Assembly (NCBI GenBank): GCA_016716365.1
Contig: JADJWM010000003.1
Location: 438,001 to 502,000, forward strand
Length of the DNA stretch: 64,000 nt
Direction of reading: 5' to 3'
DNA from: Chloracidobacterium sp.
GTDB taxonomy: Bacteria; Acidobacteriota; Blastocatellia; Pyrinomonadales; Pyrinomonadaceae
Part shown: in pieces, positions 49,671-58,961 of the stretch
Layout of the letters: every line of letters starts with the position of its first letter
Position numbering within the stretch: position 1 is the stretch's first letter
Program-made: the position numbers and the translations under genes
The notes under the pieces: generated by a model
Database searches by the model: none
What the model saw: only the letters and a program-made list of their open reading frames with translations
Told to the model about the DNA's origin: nothing

Positions 49671-52600
49671 TCACCTGAGCTTCTCTCTTAAAGCGATAAA
49701 ACGCGGCTCTTTAGAAAGGTTCGCGAATCGCGGATCCGACGCAAGAAAGTTGAACGAATGGTTCCCGGCCGCCTCGGACCGCTGAAGCCAGTCGAGGGCC
49801 TTTTCATAACTTCCGATCATGTTGTAGGCAAGCGCGACCTCATAAGCAAAGCCGAACGGGTTTGACGCGATGCTCGGATCCGCAGCCGCCTGATCGATCT
49901 CGTGCTCAAGTCTTACCTTGTCACCGTTGAGCCCGTCTATCTGGATCTTGATGATCTTCCAGCCAGGTTCGTCGACACTGCCGGCCATTAGACCGATCTC
50001 TCGTTCAAATGCCTGAAGCGCGGCCTCCGGCTGCCGAAGGGCCGAATACGACCACCGCTTCACTTTGTACGCGGGGATCGAGCGCTCGTCCAGTTGGATC
50101 GAATCGTCGGATTCGGCGATCGCCCGTTCGAATTCCCCGAGATGAAAATAAACAACGCCGGCGGCCGACCTGATCGGTGCCGCTTTCGGGTCGAGCCGTT
50201 TGGCTATCTCGATCTCGGTCTCGGCGTCGATGCGTTCGCCTTTCGCCGCCAGCGTTAGGGCGAACCAATGATGGGCCGGGGCATACGAAGGGTTGACCTG
50301 GATCGCACGGCGAAACTCGAGTTCCGAACCAGCCCGGTCCCGGTCGTAGAAGAACTTGATATAGCCGAGAGTCGCGTGGGCTTCGGCGAGGTTTGGATCT
50401 ATCTCGAGGGCCCGGTTCACATTCCGCTTTGCCTGCGAATAAGCGTCCGGCGGCGGAGTCACCGAGTACAAGTTGAGCAATGCAAGCACATCCGCGAGTC
50501 CGACATATGCGAGGGCAAAATTCGGATCTTTTTCGAGTGATAATGAAAAGGTCGAAGCCGCGGTCTTTAATGACTCCGCGGACCTGTTCGACATCTCTGA
50601 GCGGCCCCGTAGGTAAAGCGTGTAAGCACCGATATCTTCTGTATGGCTTCGCTCAACCTGCTGCCGTTCGAGCGGCAGCGGGTCGATGCCTAGCGTCGCC
50701 CAGACCTTTTCGGCGAGCCGGCTTTGAAGTGAGAACAGGTTTCCATCATCGGAGACGAATTCCTCACTGAAAAGTATCGTTCCGTCATGCACGTTAGAGA
50801 GCTCCGCTCGGAGGCGCGGGCCCTGCCCGGATGTGTCCAGATCACCGCGAAGAACATAGCTGATCCCAAGCCCGTCGAACCCAGGTTCGGCACCCTCTTT
50901 CATCAGGACTCGTCCCGTATTTGCCGAAACCACCTGCAAGGCCTTGATATTACCCAGCTTGTTCGTGAGTGCGTCCGCCAGCCCTACCCCGATCTCGGCA
51001 GCCGCCCGGTCCGCACCTTCAAAAGGAAGTACGACAAGACTCGGGGTCTGGACCCGCGAAACCGACGCCGTCCGAAAGATCGCCGGCAAGGGAAGTCCAG
51101 CAAGAAACCACCCCCCGGCGATAAGCACGAGGATGATCGACGCGGCCGCCGCAAAATATGCCCAACTAACGCCCTTGCGTTCGGATCCGGGCGGCCCGCC
51201 GCCGGTTTCCTGCGTGCCGTCGATCATCAGAGTCGTCAGATTATGAACGCCCCCTGTGTATCCTGCGTTCCCGAAGCCGTCCAGGTCCATTGCCGAGTAG
51301 CTGTTAAAAAGCGGCCGATAACCCGTTGCTTCGAGGATCCGCTCAAATCTGGGGTCATTACGGAGCGGGTCGAGCACCGGGTCAACGCCCATCCAGTTCA
51401 GCCACGCTTCCTTTTCCTCGCTTGCTTTCTCAAGCAGTTCGAGTGCCTTCTCGCGATCGCCCAGATAACAATAAGCAAGACAAAGCTGGTATGACGAGAC
51501 GTAACGCCTGGCAGACTGTTCCTCGAGGTCGCGTAGTTTTTCCAGCGCTGCCTCCCGTTGACCGTCCGCGGCGAGGCACTCGGCTTCGGCCAACAGCGAA
51601 AAGATGCTGTGGCCCATAAGATCGATCGCCCTGTCATTGACCTCTATCGCCTCGCGTGTCTCGCCCTTCAACCGAAGGACCTTGCTCAGGCCGTAATAGC
51701 CGAAACTGTAAGTCGGAAATTCGGAAACCACCTTTCGATAGCCCTCTTCTGCCTCGTCAAGCCGGCGGGCGAAATAGAGGCCCCACGAAATGTTGTGCTT
51801 GTTGAAAGGGGTCAACGGATCCACGTCCGTGCTGAGCTTTGCGAACTCCAGTCCTTCGCGAAACCGTCCAGTTGTGTACATCACTATCGCGTACCAGACG
51901 TAAGCGTTGGCATTGCTGGGGTTAAGCTCGATCGCCTTTTTCAGGTGCTGTTCTGCCCGCGACCATTCGTAATTGCCCGCGTGCAGCGAGAAACCCAGGC
52001 TTGCGTGTGCTTCGGACAACTGCGGATCGAGTTCGACCGCCTTCTTTGCCGCTTCGATCGCGGGCAGAAAGCAGTCCTGCGGCGGTAATACGCCCATGAT
52101 CCCGAGCCAGTTGTAATAATCCGCTATCCCGGCATATGCGTGGGCATAATCCGGGTCGAGCGAGATCGCCGTATGAAAGCTGACAAAGGCCTTGGCGAAG
52201 CTCTCTTCGGTAAATGTATTGAAGTAATAACGCCCGCGGAGGTAACTTTCGAACGCCTCCGGGTTGTCGGTGCCCCGGCGGTCGAACTCGTACCTTTCGT
52301 TCGACGTCAATTCCGGAAGCAGCCCCTCGACCACCTTCGCTGCGAGCTTGTCTTCCAAAGACAGGACGTCCGACATCACCTCGTCGATCGAGGTCGCCCA
52401 GACTGCGGCATTCTCGTCAACGTTCAACAGTTGGGCGGTCAACCGCAGCCGGTCATTCGCCTTCTTGATGCTGCCGATCAGGATGAAATCTACGTTTAGG
52501 TCCTTTCCCGCCGAGATCGGATCAATATGGCTCTCGCTAAAAGCCGAGATCGAACGGGTCGGCCTTACGACAAAGCGGCGGACCTTGCTCAGACGTGTGA

Positions 52601-53972
52601 TCAGGGCGTCAGCAAGCCCGATGCCGAGAAATCGATCGTCGGTATCGTTCTCCGCAGCAAGATTCATAAAGCTGAACGGCAGCACCGCCAGCGACTTTGC
52701 ATAAACGCTCGGATTGAGGACAGGGTCAAGCGCGGTCGATGCACTAACCTTGTACTTCGGCGCCGCGACCTGCATTCCCGAGAAGTACCGGGCAATGTCT
52801 TCGGAGAGTTCTTCGGCGGACGCATAGCGGCCCTCGGGAGCCTTGCTCAGCGCCTTCATGATTATGTTGTCAAGATCGCCCTGGAGCTCGTCCGCAAGTG
52901 ATTCGCGGGTCGCCCGCCGCCGTTCAAGATAGTTGGTCCCGTTTTTTTTATAGAGCGGCAATAGATTTTCGCCATCGCCAAGGATCTGACTCGGCAGTTT
53001 CGGCATCGAGTTGCAAATGACGTAGCTGACCTCGTGGATCGCACGCCCGGCAAAATTGTACGGACGGTGTCCGGTCAGCAGCTCGTAAAGCAGGACGCCG
53101 AGCGAATAGATATCGCTTGCCGGCGTCACCTCGTAGCCCTGCACCTGCTCGGGGCTCGCGTAATCGGGGGTCATTAGCCTCAACATCGAGGCTGTCGGGT
53201 TCAGCGATTCGTGGATCAGGTTCGGGTCGAGGATCTTTGCGATGCCGAAATCAAGGAGCTTCGGAGTCCGGTGGCTGTCGATGAGGATGTTGCTCGGCTT
53301 AATGTCTCGATGAATGATCTTTCGTGAATGGGCGTAGCCGATCGCCGAGCAGACCTTCTGAAAAACCTCGAGCCGATCCCGCACCCCGAGCCCCTCGTCA
53401 TCGCAAAATGAATAAAACGTCCGCCCCTCGACGAACTCCATCACAAAATAGGGGACTCCGTCCGAAGTGGTTCCACCGTCGATGAGCCTTGCTATATAAG
53501 GATGTTCGAATGATGCCAGGATCTGCCGCTCGTGCCGGAACCTCCGAATGATAAAATCCGAATCCATCCCGCGTTTTATCAGCTTGATCGCGACACGTTG
53601 CTGAAACTCGCCGTCGGCACGTTCTGCCAGATAAACAGCCCCCATTCCGCCGCGGCCTATCTCTTTCGTCAACCGGTATGCCCCGAGCATCCTGCCCGAA
53701 AAATTGTCCTTGGTTATGTGCTGTTCGTCGTCCTTGATCGCCTCCGAAAGACTGATCTTCGCAGACGGCGTCAAGATCGAACCGTCATTCCATACCGGGC
53801 TTTCGATAAAGGCGCTCGACGTCGATGACGAATAGAGAAGGCGCTCGACCTCACGGATCAGTTCGGGATCGCCGCCGGATTCACGCGACAGGAATGCGGG
53901 CCGTTCGGATTCCGGAAGGTCCGCGGCGGCCTGAAATAATGACTCGATCTTTTCCCAGCGTTCGGGCGTCAT
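49671..53972 (-). CDS. Giant Ser/Thr kinase with two TolB-like/TPR modules around a membrane helix
   Basis: 1433 aa, one continuous frame. The N-terminus MTPERWEKIESLFQAAADLP is typical of Acidobacterial kinases. The kinase domain (about 98-400) has GRGGMGAVYLAE, Lys130, HRDIKPSN (Asp223) and DFG (241-243). A TolB-N/adenylate-cyclase-associated-like domain (about 425-555; SLAVLPFSFMN, FLGIGLADALITRLSKV) is followed by TPR repeats (about 570-860). One membrane helix (about 938-958) follows, then a second TolB-like domain (about 977-1095; SLVVLPFEGADRA, IGVGLADALTNKLGN) and a second TPR array (to 1433). The kinase is probably cytoplasmic and the second half periplasmic, suggesting transmembrane sensing. 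Confidence 0.92.
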   Translation of the reverse strand: MTPERWEKIESLFQAAADLPESERPAFLSRESGGDPELIREVERLLYSSSTSSAFIESPVWNDGSILTPSAKISLSEAIKDDEQHITKDNFSGRMLGAYRLTKEIGRGGMGAVYLAERADGEFQQRVAIKLIKRGMDSDFIIRRFRHERQILASFEHPYIARLIDGGTTSDGVPYFVMEFVEGRTFYSFCDDEGLGVRDRLEVFQKVCSAIGYAHSRKIIHRDIKPSNILIDSHRTPKLLDFGIAKILDPNLIHESLNPTASMLRLMTPDYASPEQVQGYEVTPASDIYSLGVLLYELLTGHRPYNFAGRAIHEVSYVICNSMPKLPSQILGDGENLLPLYKKNGTNYLERRRATRESLADELQGDLDNIIMKALSKAPEGRYASAEELSEDIARYFSGMQVAAPKYKVSASTALDPVLNPSVYAKSLAVLPFSFMNLAAENDTDDRFLGIGLADALITRLSKVRRFVVRPTRSISAFSESHIDPISAGKDLNVDFILIGSIKKANDRLRLTAQLLNVDENAAVWATSIDEVMSDVLSLEDKLAAKVVEGLLPELTSNERYEFDRRGTDNPEAFESYLRGRYYFNTFTEESFAKAFVSFHTAISLDPDYAHAYAGIADYYNWLGIMGVLPPQDCFLPAIEAAKKAVELDPQLSEAHASLGFSLHAGNYEWSRAEQHLKKAIELNPSNANAYVWYAIVMYTTGRFREGLEFAKLSTDVDPLTPFNKHNISWGLYFARRLDEAEEGYRKVVSEFPTYSFGYYGLSKVLRLKGETREAIEVNDRAIDLMGHSIFSLLAEAECLAADGQREAALEKLRDLEEQSARRYVSSYQLCLAYCYLGDREKALELLEKASEEKEAWLNWMGVDPVLDPLRNDPRFERILEATGYRPLFNSYSAMDLDGFGNAGYTGGVHNLTTLMIDGTQETGGGPPGSERKGVSWAYFAAAASIILVLIAGGWFLAGLPLPAIFRTASVSRVQTPSLVVLPFEGADRAAAEIGVGLADALTNKLGNIKALQVVSANTGRVLMKEGAEPGFDGLGISYVLRGDLDTSGQGPRLRAELSNVHDGTILFSEEFVSDDGNLFSLQSRLAEKVWATLGIDPLPLERQQVERSHTEDIGAYTLYLRGRSEMSNRSAESLKTAASTFSLSLEKDPNFALAYVGLADVLALLNLYSVTPPPDAYSQAKRNVNRALEIDPNLAEAHATLGYIKFFYDRDRAGSELEFRRAIQVNPSYAPAHHWFALTLAAKGERIDAETEIEIAKRLDPKAAPIRSAAGVVYFHLGEFERAIAESDDSIQLDERSIPAYKVKRWSYSALRQPEAALQAFEREIGLMAGSVDEPGWKIIKIQIDGLNGDKVRLEHEIDQAAADPSIASNPFGFAYEVALAYNMIGSYEKALDWLQRSEAAGNHSFNFLASDPRFANLSKEPRFIALREKLR

Positions 53973-54141
53973 CTTTCCCTGATTCTACATCGTTACGGCT
54001 TTTCTCCGCCATTCGTTCGGACGGCGGTTCCCGGATTGGACCGGCCGCAAAACCAGATGCACAACACTGTTGATAATTGTTGACGTTTCTGCTTCACTAG
54101 CGTAAACTTTTCATTGCGAACCATCCCCGGTTCGGTCCCAC

Positions 54142-56028
54142 ATGCTGTCCCTGCCAAAGAAAATTAGTCTGGTCTATTTTGTAATTGTCACCCTGCTTCT
54201 GATAGGGCTGGTACCACTGCTGCTTACCGGGTGGTTCCTCTCTGAGCGGAGCGGGAGCGAACTGCGATCGGTCGAGAACCGGTACCAGATCCAATTGGTC
54301 CAGGATAAGGCCCGCCAGATCGAGATGTTCGGCCAGAAATACGGCGACCTTGTCGCTTCCTTATCGACTGCGTTGGAGTTGACCAATGACGTGGACCTGC
54401 TCTCGGCGCCGCAGACCGAACAGAAACTGAGCGAATCACTGCAGCGAGACCAGAACGTGCTTGCGATCTACTTGCAGCCGGTCGGCGGCGAGGCTCTTTC
54501 ACTTTACCGTCCCGGTTCGATCGGACGTGAAGAGTTGGAGGCGATCGCCTCTGAGACGTTGAATTCATCGGGCACCGACGGCCTATTCATGGGCCCGCCC
54601 CGGCGCTCAGCGTCAAGCGGCGATTCGCTCATCGCGATGGTCTCACACGTTTCGATCGACAACCGAACGATCGCCTCGGTCGTCGCGGTGCTCTCGCTGC
54701 GGGACATCTCGGCAAACATCGTCGGCGCTTCGATCCAAAGCGAAGAACAGCTTTGGGCCGCCGGCCACCCGATAATTTTCGTCGTCAATCAGGCAGGAGA
54801 AACCGTTTTCCATCCTGACCAGGCACTCGTCGATTCACAGCGTTCACTCTCGGAACTTAAGATCGTAGATGAATGGCAGCAGTCGAACCGACAGATCCAG
54901 TCGGGTCTGGTTCCTTTCTCGGCCGAATACGGCGGGAACCGTTATGACATGATCGGGGCCTATTCCACGGCGAGGCTGGGCCCGGGGCTAAACCTCGGCG
55001 TCATCACGATGCAGGACGAGCGAAAGGCCCTTGCGTCCGTCGGCGAAATGCGGTCGCAGACCTGGATGATCAGCCTTGCCTTCGCCTTTTTTGCCATGCT
55101 CGTCGGTTCGATCGCGGCCCGGACGCTGACCGCTCCGCTTCTCAAGCTCTCCGCGGCTGCAGAGAAGATCGCTGGCGGCGATCTTTCGACACGGGTCGAG
55201 ACCCGGAACGTAACTGAGATAGGCACTCTTGGCAGTTCGTTCAACGTGATGAGCGACAAGCTCGAAGAGCACATAGCCCGGCTTGCGAAGGCGGCGACGG
55301 AAAACCGCGAGCTGTTCGTCGGGACCGTAAAGGCACTTGCAGCGGCGATCGACGGCAAGGACAAATACACCCGGGGCCACTCTGAACGCGTCGCACGTAT
55401 ATCCGTCGGCATTGGCAAACAGATGGGGCTTCCCGCCGACGAACTTGAAACACTCCGCATCAGCGCCCTTCTCCACGACGTCGGCAAGATCGCTATCGAC
55501 GACAACATCCTCAAGAAACCCGCTGCATTGACCGACGAAGAATTCGAGATAATGAAGACCCATCCGCAGAAGGGTTTCAAGATCATGTCGCAGATCCCGG
55601 CGATGAAGGATTTTCTTCCGGGAATGTATATGCATCACGAGATGGTCAACGGGAAGGGCTACCCGCAGGGTCTGAAGGACGAGGAGATCCCGCTCCAGGC
55701 AAAGATCGTATCCGTCGCGGACACGTTTGATGCGATGACCATCGACCGGCCTTATCAGAAAGGCATGCTGCTTCCGGATGCCCTCGAAAGAATAAAGAGT
55801 CTTGTCGGAACGAGATACGATGCCGCCGTCGTCGAAGCCCTCATCCGTGGCTGCGAGGCCGGCGAGATCGGCCAGGGCATCGTCCAGTTCCTGAACAAGA
55901 ACAGTGAAAACACAGGCCTCGTGAACAGCCGCGTTGCCCCGGCCGCCCTACAGGCCCCTCTCAGCATCCCGCCGAACGCCATCACTTCTCCCCGAACCGC
56001 CGATGAGGACATTCTTGTCCTCGGATAG
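54142..56028 (+). CDS. HD-GYP cyclic-di-GMP phosphodiesterase with periplasmic sensor and HAMP
   Basis: 628 aa. Membrane helix 1 (about 10-32), a dCache-like extracytoplasmic sensor (about 45-295), helix 2 (about 305-325), a HAMP domain (about 326-385; APLLKLSAAAEKIAGGDLST) and the HD-GYP domain (about 390-580). Catalytic motifs are intact: GHSERVARIS, LLHDVGKIAIDD, KTHPQKGFKIM, HHEMVNGKGYPQGL (the GYP loop) and VADTFDAMTIDRPY. It should hydrolyse c-di-GMP under control of an external ligand. It is divergent from the giant kinase gene and 18 bp before the next gene. Confidence 0.94.
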   Translation: MLSLPKKISLVYFVIVTLLLIGLVPLLLTGWFLSERSGSELRSVENRYQIQLVQDKARQIEMFGQKYGDLVASLSTALELTNDVDLLSAPQTEQKLSESLQRDQNVLAIYLQPVGGEALSLYRPGSIGREELEAIASETLNSSGTDGLFMGPPRRSASSGDSLIAMVSHVSIDNRTIASVVAVLSLRDISANIVGASIQSEEQLWAAGHPIIFVVNQAGETVFHPDQALVDSQRSLSELKIVDEWQQSNRQIQSGLVPFSAEYGGNRYDMIGAYSTARLGPGLNLGVITMQDERKALASVGEMRSQTWMISLAFAFFAMLVGSIAARTLTAPLLKLSAAAEKIAGGDLSTRVETRNVTEIGTLGSSFNVMSDKLEEHIARLAKAATENRELFVGTVKALAAAIDGKDKYTRGHSERVARISVGIGKQMGLPADELETLRISALLHDVGKIAIDDNILKKPAALTDEEFEIMKTHPQKGFKIMSQIPAMKDFLPGMYMHHEMVNGKGYPQGLKDEEIPLQAKIVSVADTFDAMTIDRPYQKGMLLPDALERIKSLVGTRYDAAVVEALIRGCEAGEIGQGIVQFLNKNSENTGLVNSRVAPAALQAPLSIPPNAITSPRTADEDILVLG

Positions 56029-56045
56029 GCATTGCTTATCCTTCG

Positions 56046-57740
56046 ATGCAGACTGAGTCTCAAAATGACATCTGGGAGATCGAGGTCTCCGGCCAGCTAT
56101 ACACGGCCACGGTCGACGAGCTGCCCATGTGGATCGACGAGGGTTCGCTGCAGCCCGAGGACAAGGTCCGAAAGGGCAATCTCCGTTGGATCGAGGCCCG
56201 AAAGGTCCCGCTGCTGATCCCGTTTTTCAACGCGCGGGCCCGCGGCGAAAGGATCGTCCCGGTCCAGACCACGACGATCGCCGAACCGCCAGCCGAAAGC
56301 GAACCGGCACCGGAAACGGTTGAGGGGCCTCATGACGCACCCGCCGCTTTTGCCTCAACAACCTTTGAACCCATTGTCGAGACGATCGTTCCCGTGCCCG
56401 ATCATGAAGCCGGCGGCCCGCCGTTGGATGCCTGCTCACGCCACGCGGATCGGGAAGCGGTCTTCAACTGCACTCAATGCCGAGCTGATCTCTGCAACAC
56501 ATGTGCAGTCCCCGGCCCCGAAGACAACCGTATCTGCCCGGCCTGCGGAGCACGATGCCTCCCCATCGCCGGTACGGCCGCGAACCCGGAAGCTCTCCAG
56601 CCGGATATCGAAGCGGTTTACGGCCCTTTCGGATTTGGCGACCTCCTCCGGGCATTCGCGCACCCTTTCAAATTCAGGTCCAGCCTCGTGATCGGCGGCC
56701 TGATGTTCATGATCTTCAGCATCGGCCAGTCGGCATCGTCGATCGGCGGAATATTCTTCCTGGCCGCGTCCATCATTTGCATGATGCTGGTTAACATGAT
56801 GTGGTTTGGCGTCCTTGCGAACACGATCGACAACTTCGTTCACGGCCGTCTCGAGTCTGATTTTCTTCCGGCATTCGACGATTTTTCGCTTTGGGAGGAC
56901 GTGATCCACCCGTTTTTCTTAAGCATCGCGGCCTATATTTCATCGTTCGGCCCGTTCGTGATCGTACTTGTCATAAGCCTTTATCTGATCGCGAGTGCAG
57001 CCGCGGATGAACTGAATAAGTTCAATAACCAATTAACGCGTGTTCCCGGGACTCCGCTTTACGCGCCCGACCGCACCGGCGAGCAGAGCCGTGAGGTCCG
57101 CGAGATCCTGGAGCGGGTACAAAGGGCCAACAACAAGCGTTTGGAAGAATTGCGCCGAAATGCGGAGGAGCGGACGTTGCTCGCGGAATCAGGTGAGCCG
57201 TCGATAAACCGCTTCGAGCAAACGGCCCCGCCGGAAGAGTTCGCGTCAACGTTCCCCTTTGATGAGGACAAATTGCAGCGGGAACCACCTGTCCAGTCGG
57301 CGACGGACCCGACTGCAGATCTCGAAAGCTCCTTCGGTACGGCCGCCGGACGGATCTTTCGTCTGGCCGCACCGTTGGCGGTGATGGGCCTCCTTGCTCT
57401 TCTGTGGGGATTCTTTTATTTTCCCGCCGCCTGCGCAGTAGCCGGGTATTCAAGATCGTTTATCTCGACGATCAACCCCGCGGTCGGCCTCGATACCATC
57501 AAACGCCTGGGCGGGTCGTACGCGCTCGTGCTTCTGATGTTTCTTCTGATCCTGATCGCATCCGGCGCCGTCACATTCTTCCTTCGGATGATTTTCTTCC
57601 CATTCGACCTGCCGGCCATCGGCAACATACCCGCGGCCGCGGTGGGAAGCATCGGCACTTTCTACTTTTCGATCGTTTTTTCCTGCATCCTCGGCTACGC
57701 ACTTGCAAAGAATTCCCGTCGCCTTGGCCTTCGTCCCTGA
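56046..57740 (+). CDS. Multi-pass membrane protein with GYF-like and B-box-like zinc-finger domains
   Basis: 564 aa. The N-terminal unit (YTATVDELPMWIDEGSLQPE, then DKVRKGNLRWIEARKVPLL) resembles the GYF_2/DUF4339 domain. A Cys/His cluster (CSRHADREAVFNCTQCRADL, then CNTCA and CPACGARC) resembles a B-box or zinc ribbon. About six membrane helices follow from residue 220, with a charged cytoplasmic loop (about 320-430) of Arg/Glu-rich helices. The last part (YSRSFISTINPAVGLDTIKR) recalls DUF4013-like proteins. It directly follows the HD-GYP gene, so cotranscription is possible. No function can be assigned. Confidence 0.7.
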   Translation: MQTESQNDIWEIEVSGQLYTATVDELPMWIDEGSLQPEDKVRKGNLRWIEARKVPLLIPFFNARARGERIVPVQTTTIAEPPAESEPAPETVEGPHDAPAAFASTTFEPIVETIVPVPDHEAGGPPLDACSRHADREAVFNCTQCRADLCNTCAVPGPEDNRICPACGARCLPIAGTAANPEALQPDIEAVYGPFGFGDLLRAFAHPFKFRSSLVIGGLMFMIFSIGQSASSIGGIFFLAASIICMMLVNMMWFGVLANTIDNFVHGRLESDFLPAFDDFSLWEDVIHPFFLSIAAYISSFGPFVIVLVISLYLIASAAADELNKFNNQLTRVPGTPLYAPDRTGEQSREVREILERVQRANNKRLEELRRNAEERTLLAESGEPSINRFEQTAPPEEFASTFPFDEDKLQREPPVQSATDPTADLESSFGTAAGRIFRLAAPLAVMGLLALLWGFFYFPAACAVAGYSRSFISTINPAVGLDTIKRLGGSYALVLLMFLLILIASGAVTFFLRMIFFPFDLPAIGNIPAAAVGSIGTFYFSIVFSCILGYALAKNSRRLGLRP

Positions 57741-57773
57741 TCACCTGTATTAACCGCTATGCGCCGGCGTGTT

Positions 57774-57802
57774 TTGTTACGCGCCGGATATTTTTTTATA
57801 AT
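57774..57802 (+). promoter_or_regulatory. Sigma-70-type promoter of ftsY
   Basis: TTGTTA (57774-57779), a 17-bp spacer and a perfect TATAAT (57797-57802) lie 43 bp before the ftsY ATG, after the preceding gene has ended. Confidence 0.7.
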
Positions 57803-57844
57803 CGGTCATTTGCACCGCGGCTTGGATAGCCGCAGTCTGTGTTT

Positions 57845-58876
57845 ATGGCTTTTTGGCGCAGGAATAAAGGGGACAAATTCTCGACGTCGACCCTCGGGCT
57901 CGACAAGACCATCGAAGAGCTTCAGGCTCAAGAGGCCGCAGTCGAAAAGGAGATCGGCGTTCGTTTCTCGAAGGCGATAGCCAAGACTCGCGATTCGCTT
58001 AATAACAAGCTCGACACGATCTTCGAGAACCGGAAGCAGATCGACGACCAGCTTCTTGACGAGCTTGAGGAGATGCTGATCTCGACCGACATCGGGGTCA
58101 AGACCACGGTGCAGATCCTTGAAGCTATCCGGAAGGGCGTTTCAAGACAGGAAATAAGCGACCCCGTCGCCCTGAAGGCGGTGATGAAGAATGAGCTTCT
58201 TGACATCCTCCAGCATTCTAAGGACCACGGGGTCGCGGCTGAGACAGAGGTGGCCGAGTCTGTGAAGCCTTATGTGTTGATGGTCGTCGGCGTCAACGGT
58301 GTCGGGAAAACGACGACGATCGGCAAACTCGCACAGCGTATCAAGAATGAGGGGAACGAGGTATTGATCTGTGCCGCGGACACTTTCCGTGCGGCCGCAT
58401 CGGACCAACTCGAGATCTGGGCGGGCCGTGCTGGCGTCCCGATCGTGCAGCAGAAGCAGGGAACCGATCCCGCGGCAGTTCTTTTTGACGCGCTTCAGTC
58501 GGCGAAGGCCCGAAACGCTGACGTCCTGATCGTCGACACGGCGGGCCGTCTCCATAACAAGGCGAACCTGATGGCCGAGCTTGAAAAGATGAAGCGGATC
58601 GCCGGCCGCGAGGTACAGGACGCTCCGCATGAAACACTTCTGGTTATCGACGCTGTGACCGGACAGAACGGGCTGGAGCAGGCCCGTCAGTTCACGAAAG
58701 TGGCGAACGTCACCGGCCTCGTGCTGACCAAGCTTGATGGAACGGCAAAGGGCGGGATCGCCGTCGCGATCGCTAAAGAACTCAAGCTTCCGATAAGGTA
58801 CGTCGGCATCGGTGAGCAGGTCGACGACTTGATGGTCTTCGACGCCGAGGCCTACGTGAATGGGTTATTCAATTGA
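57845..58876 (+). CDS. ftsY: Signal recognition particle receptor FtsY
   Basis: 343 aa from the ATG at 57845 (an in-frame GTG at 57839 is less likely). The N domain (about 20-120) is followed by the SRP-type GTPase: VVGVNGVGKTTTIGKLAQRI (P loop), ADTFRAAASDQLEIW, DTAGRLHNKANLMAELEKM and TKLDGTAKGGIAVAI. FtsY docks SRP-ribosome complexes at the inner membrane for co-translational insertion. It lacks the long acidic A domain of E. coli FtsY, as in many bacteria. It has its own promoter at 57774. Confidence 0.97.
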   Translation: MAFWRRNKGDKFSTSTLGLDKTIEELQAQEAAVEKEIGVRFSKAIAKTRDSLNNKLDTIFENRKQIDDQLLDELEEMLISTDIGVKTTVQILEAIRKGVSRQEISDPVALKAVMKNELLDILQHSKDHGVAAETEVAESVKPYVLMVVGVNGVGKTTTIGKLAQRIKNEGNEVLICAADTFRAAASDQLEIWAGRAGVPIVQQKQGTDPAAVLFDALQSAKARNADVLIVDTAGRLHNKANLMAELEKMKRIAGREVQDAPHETLLVIDAVTGQNGLEQARQFTKVANVTGLVLTKLDGTAKGGIAVAIAKELKLPIRYVGIGEQVDDLMVFDAEAYVNGLFN

Positions 58877-58961
58877 AGTTTATGAAAGGCTGTTTTCCAG
58901 GACCTAATTATTGATTACTAATTGTTTAATTCGTAATTAGGTCAATGGAAAATGTCTTAAC

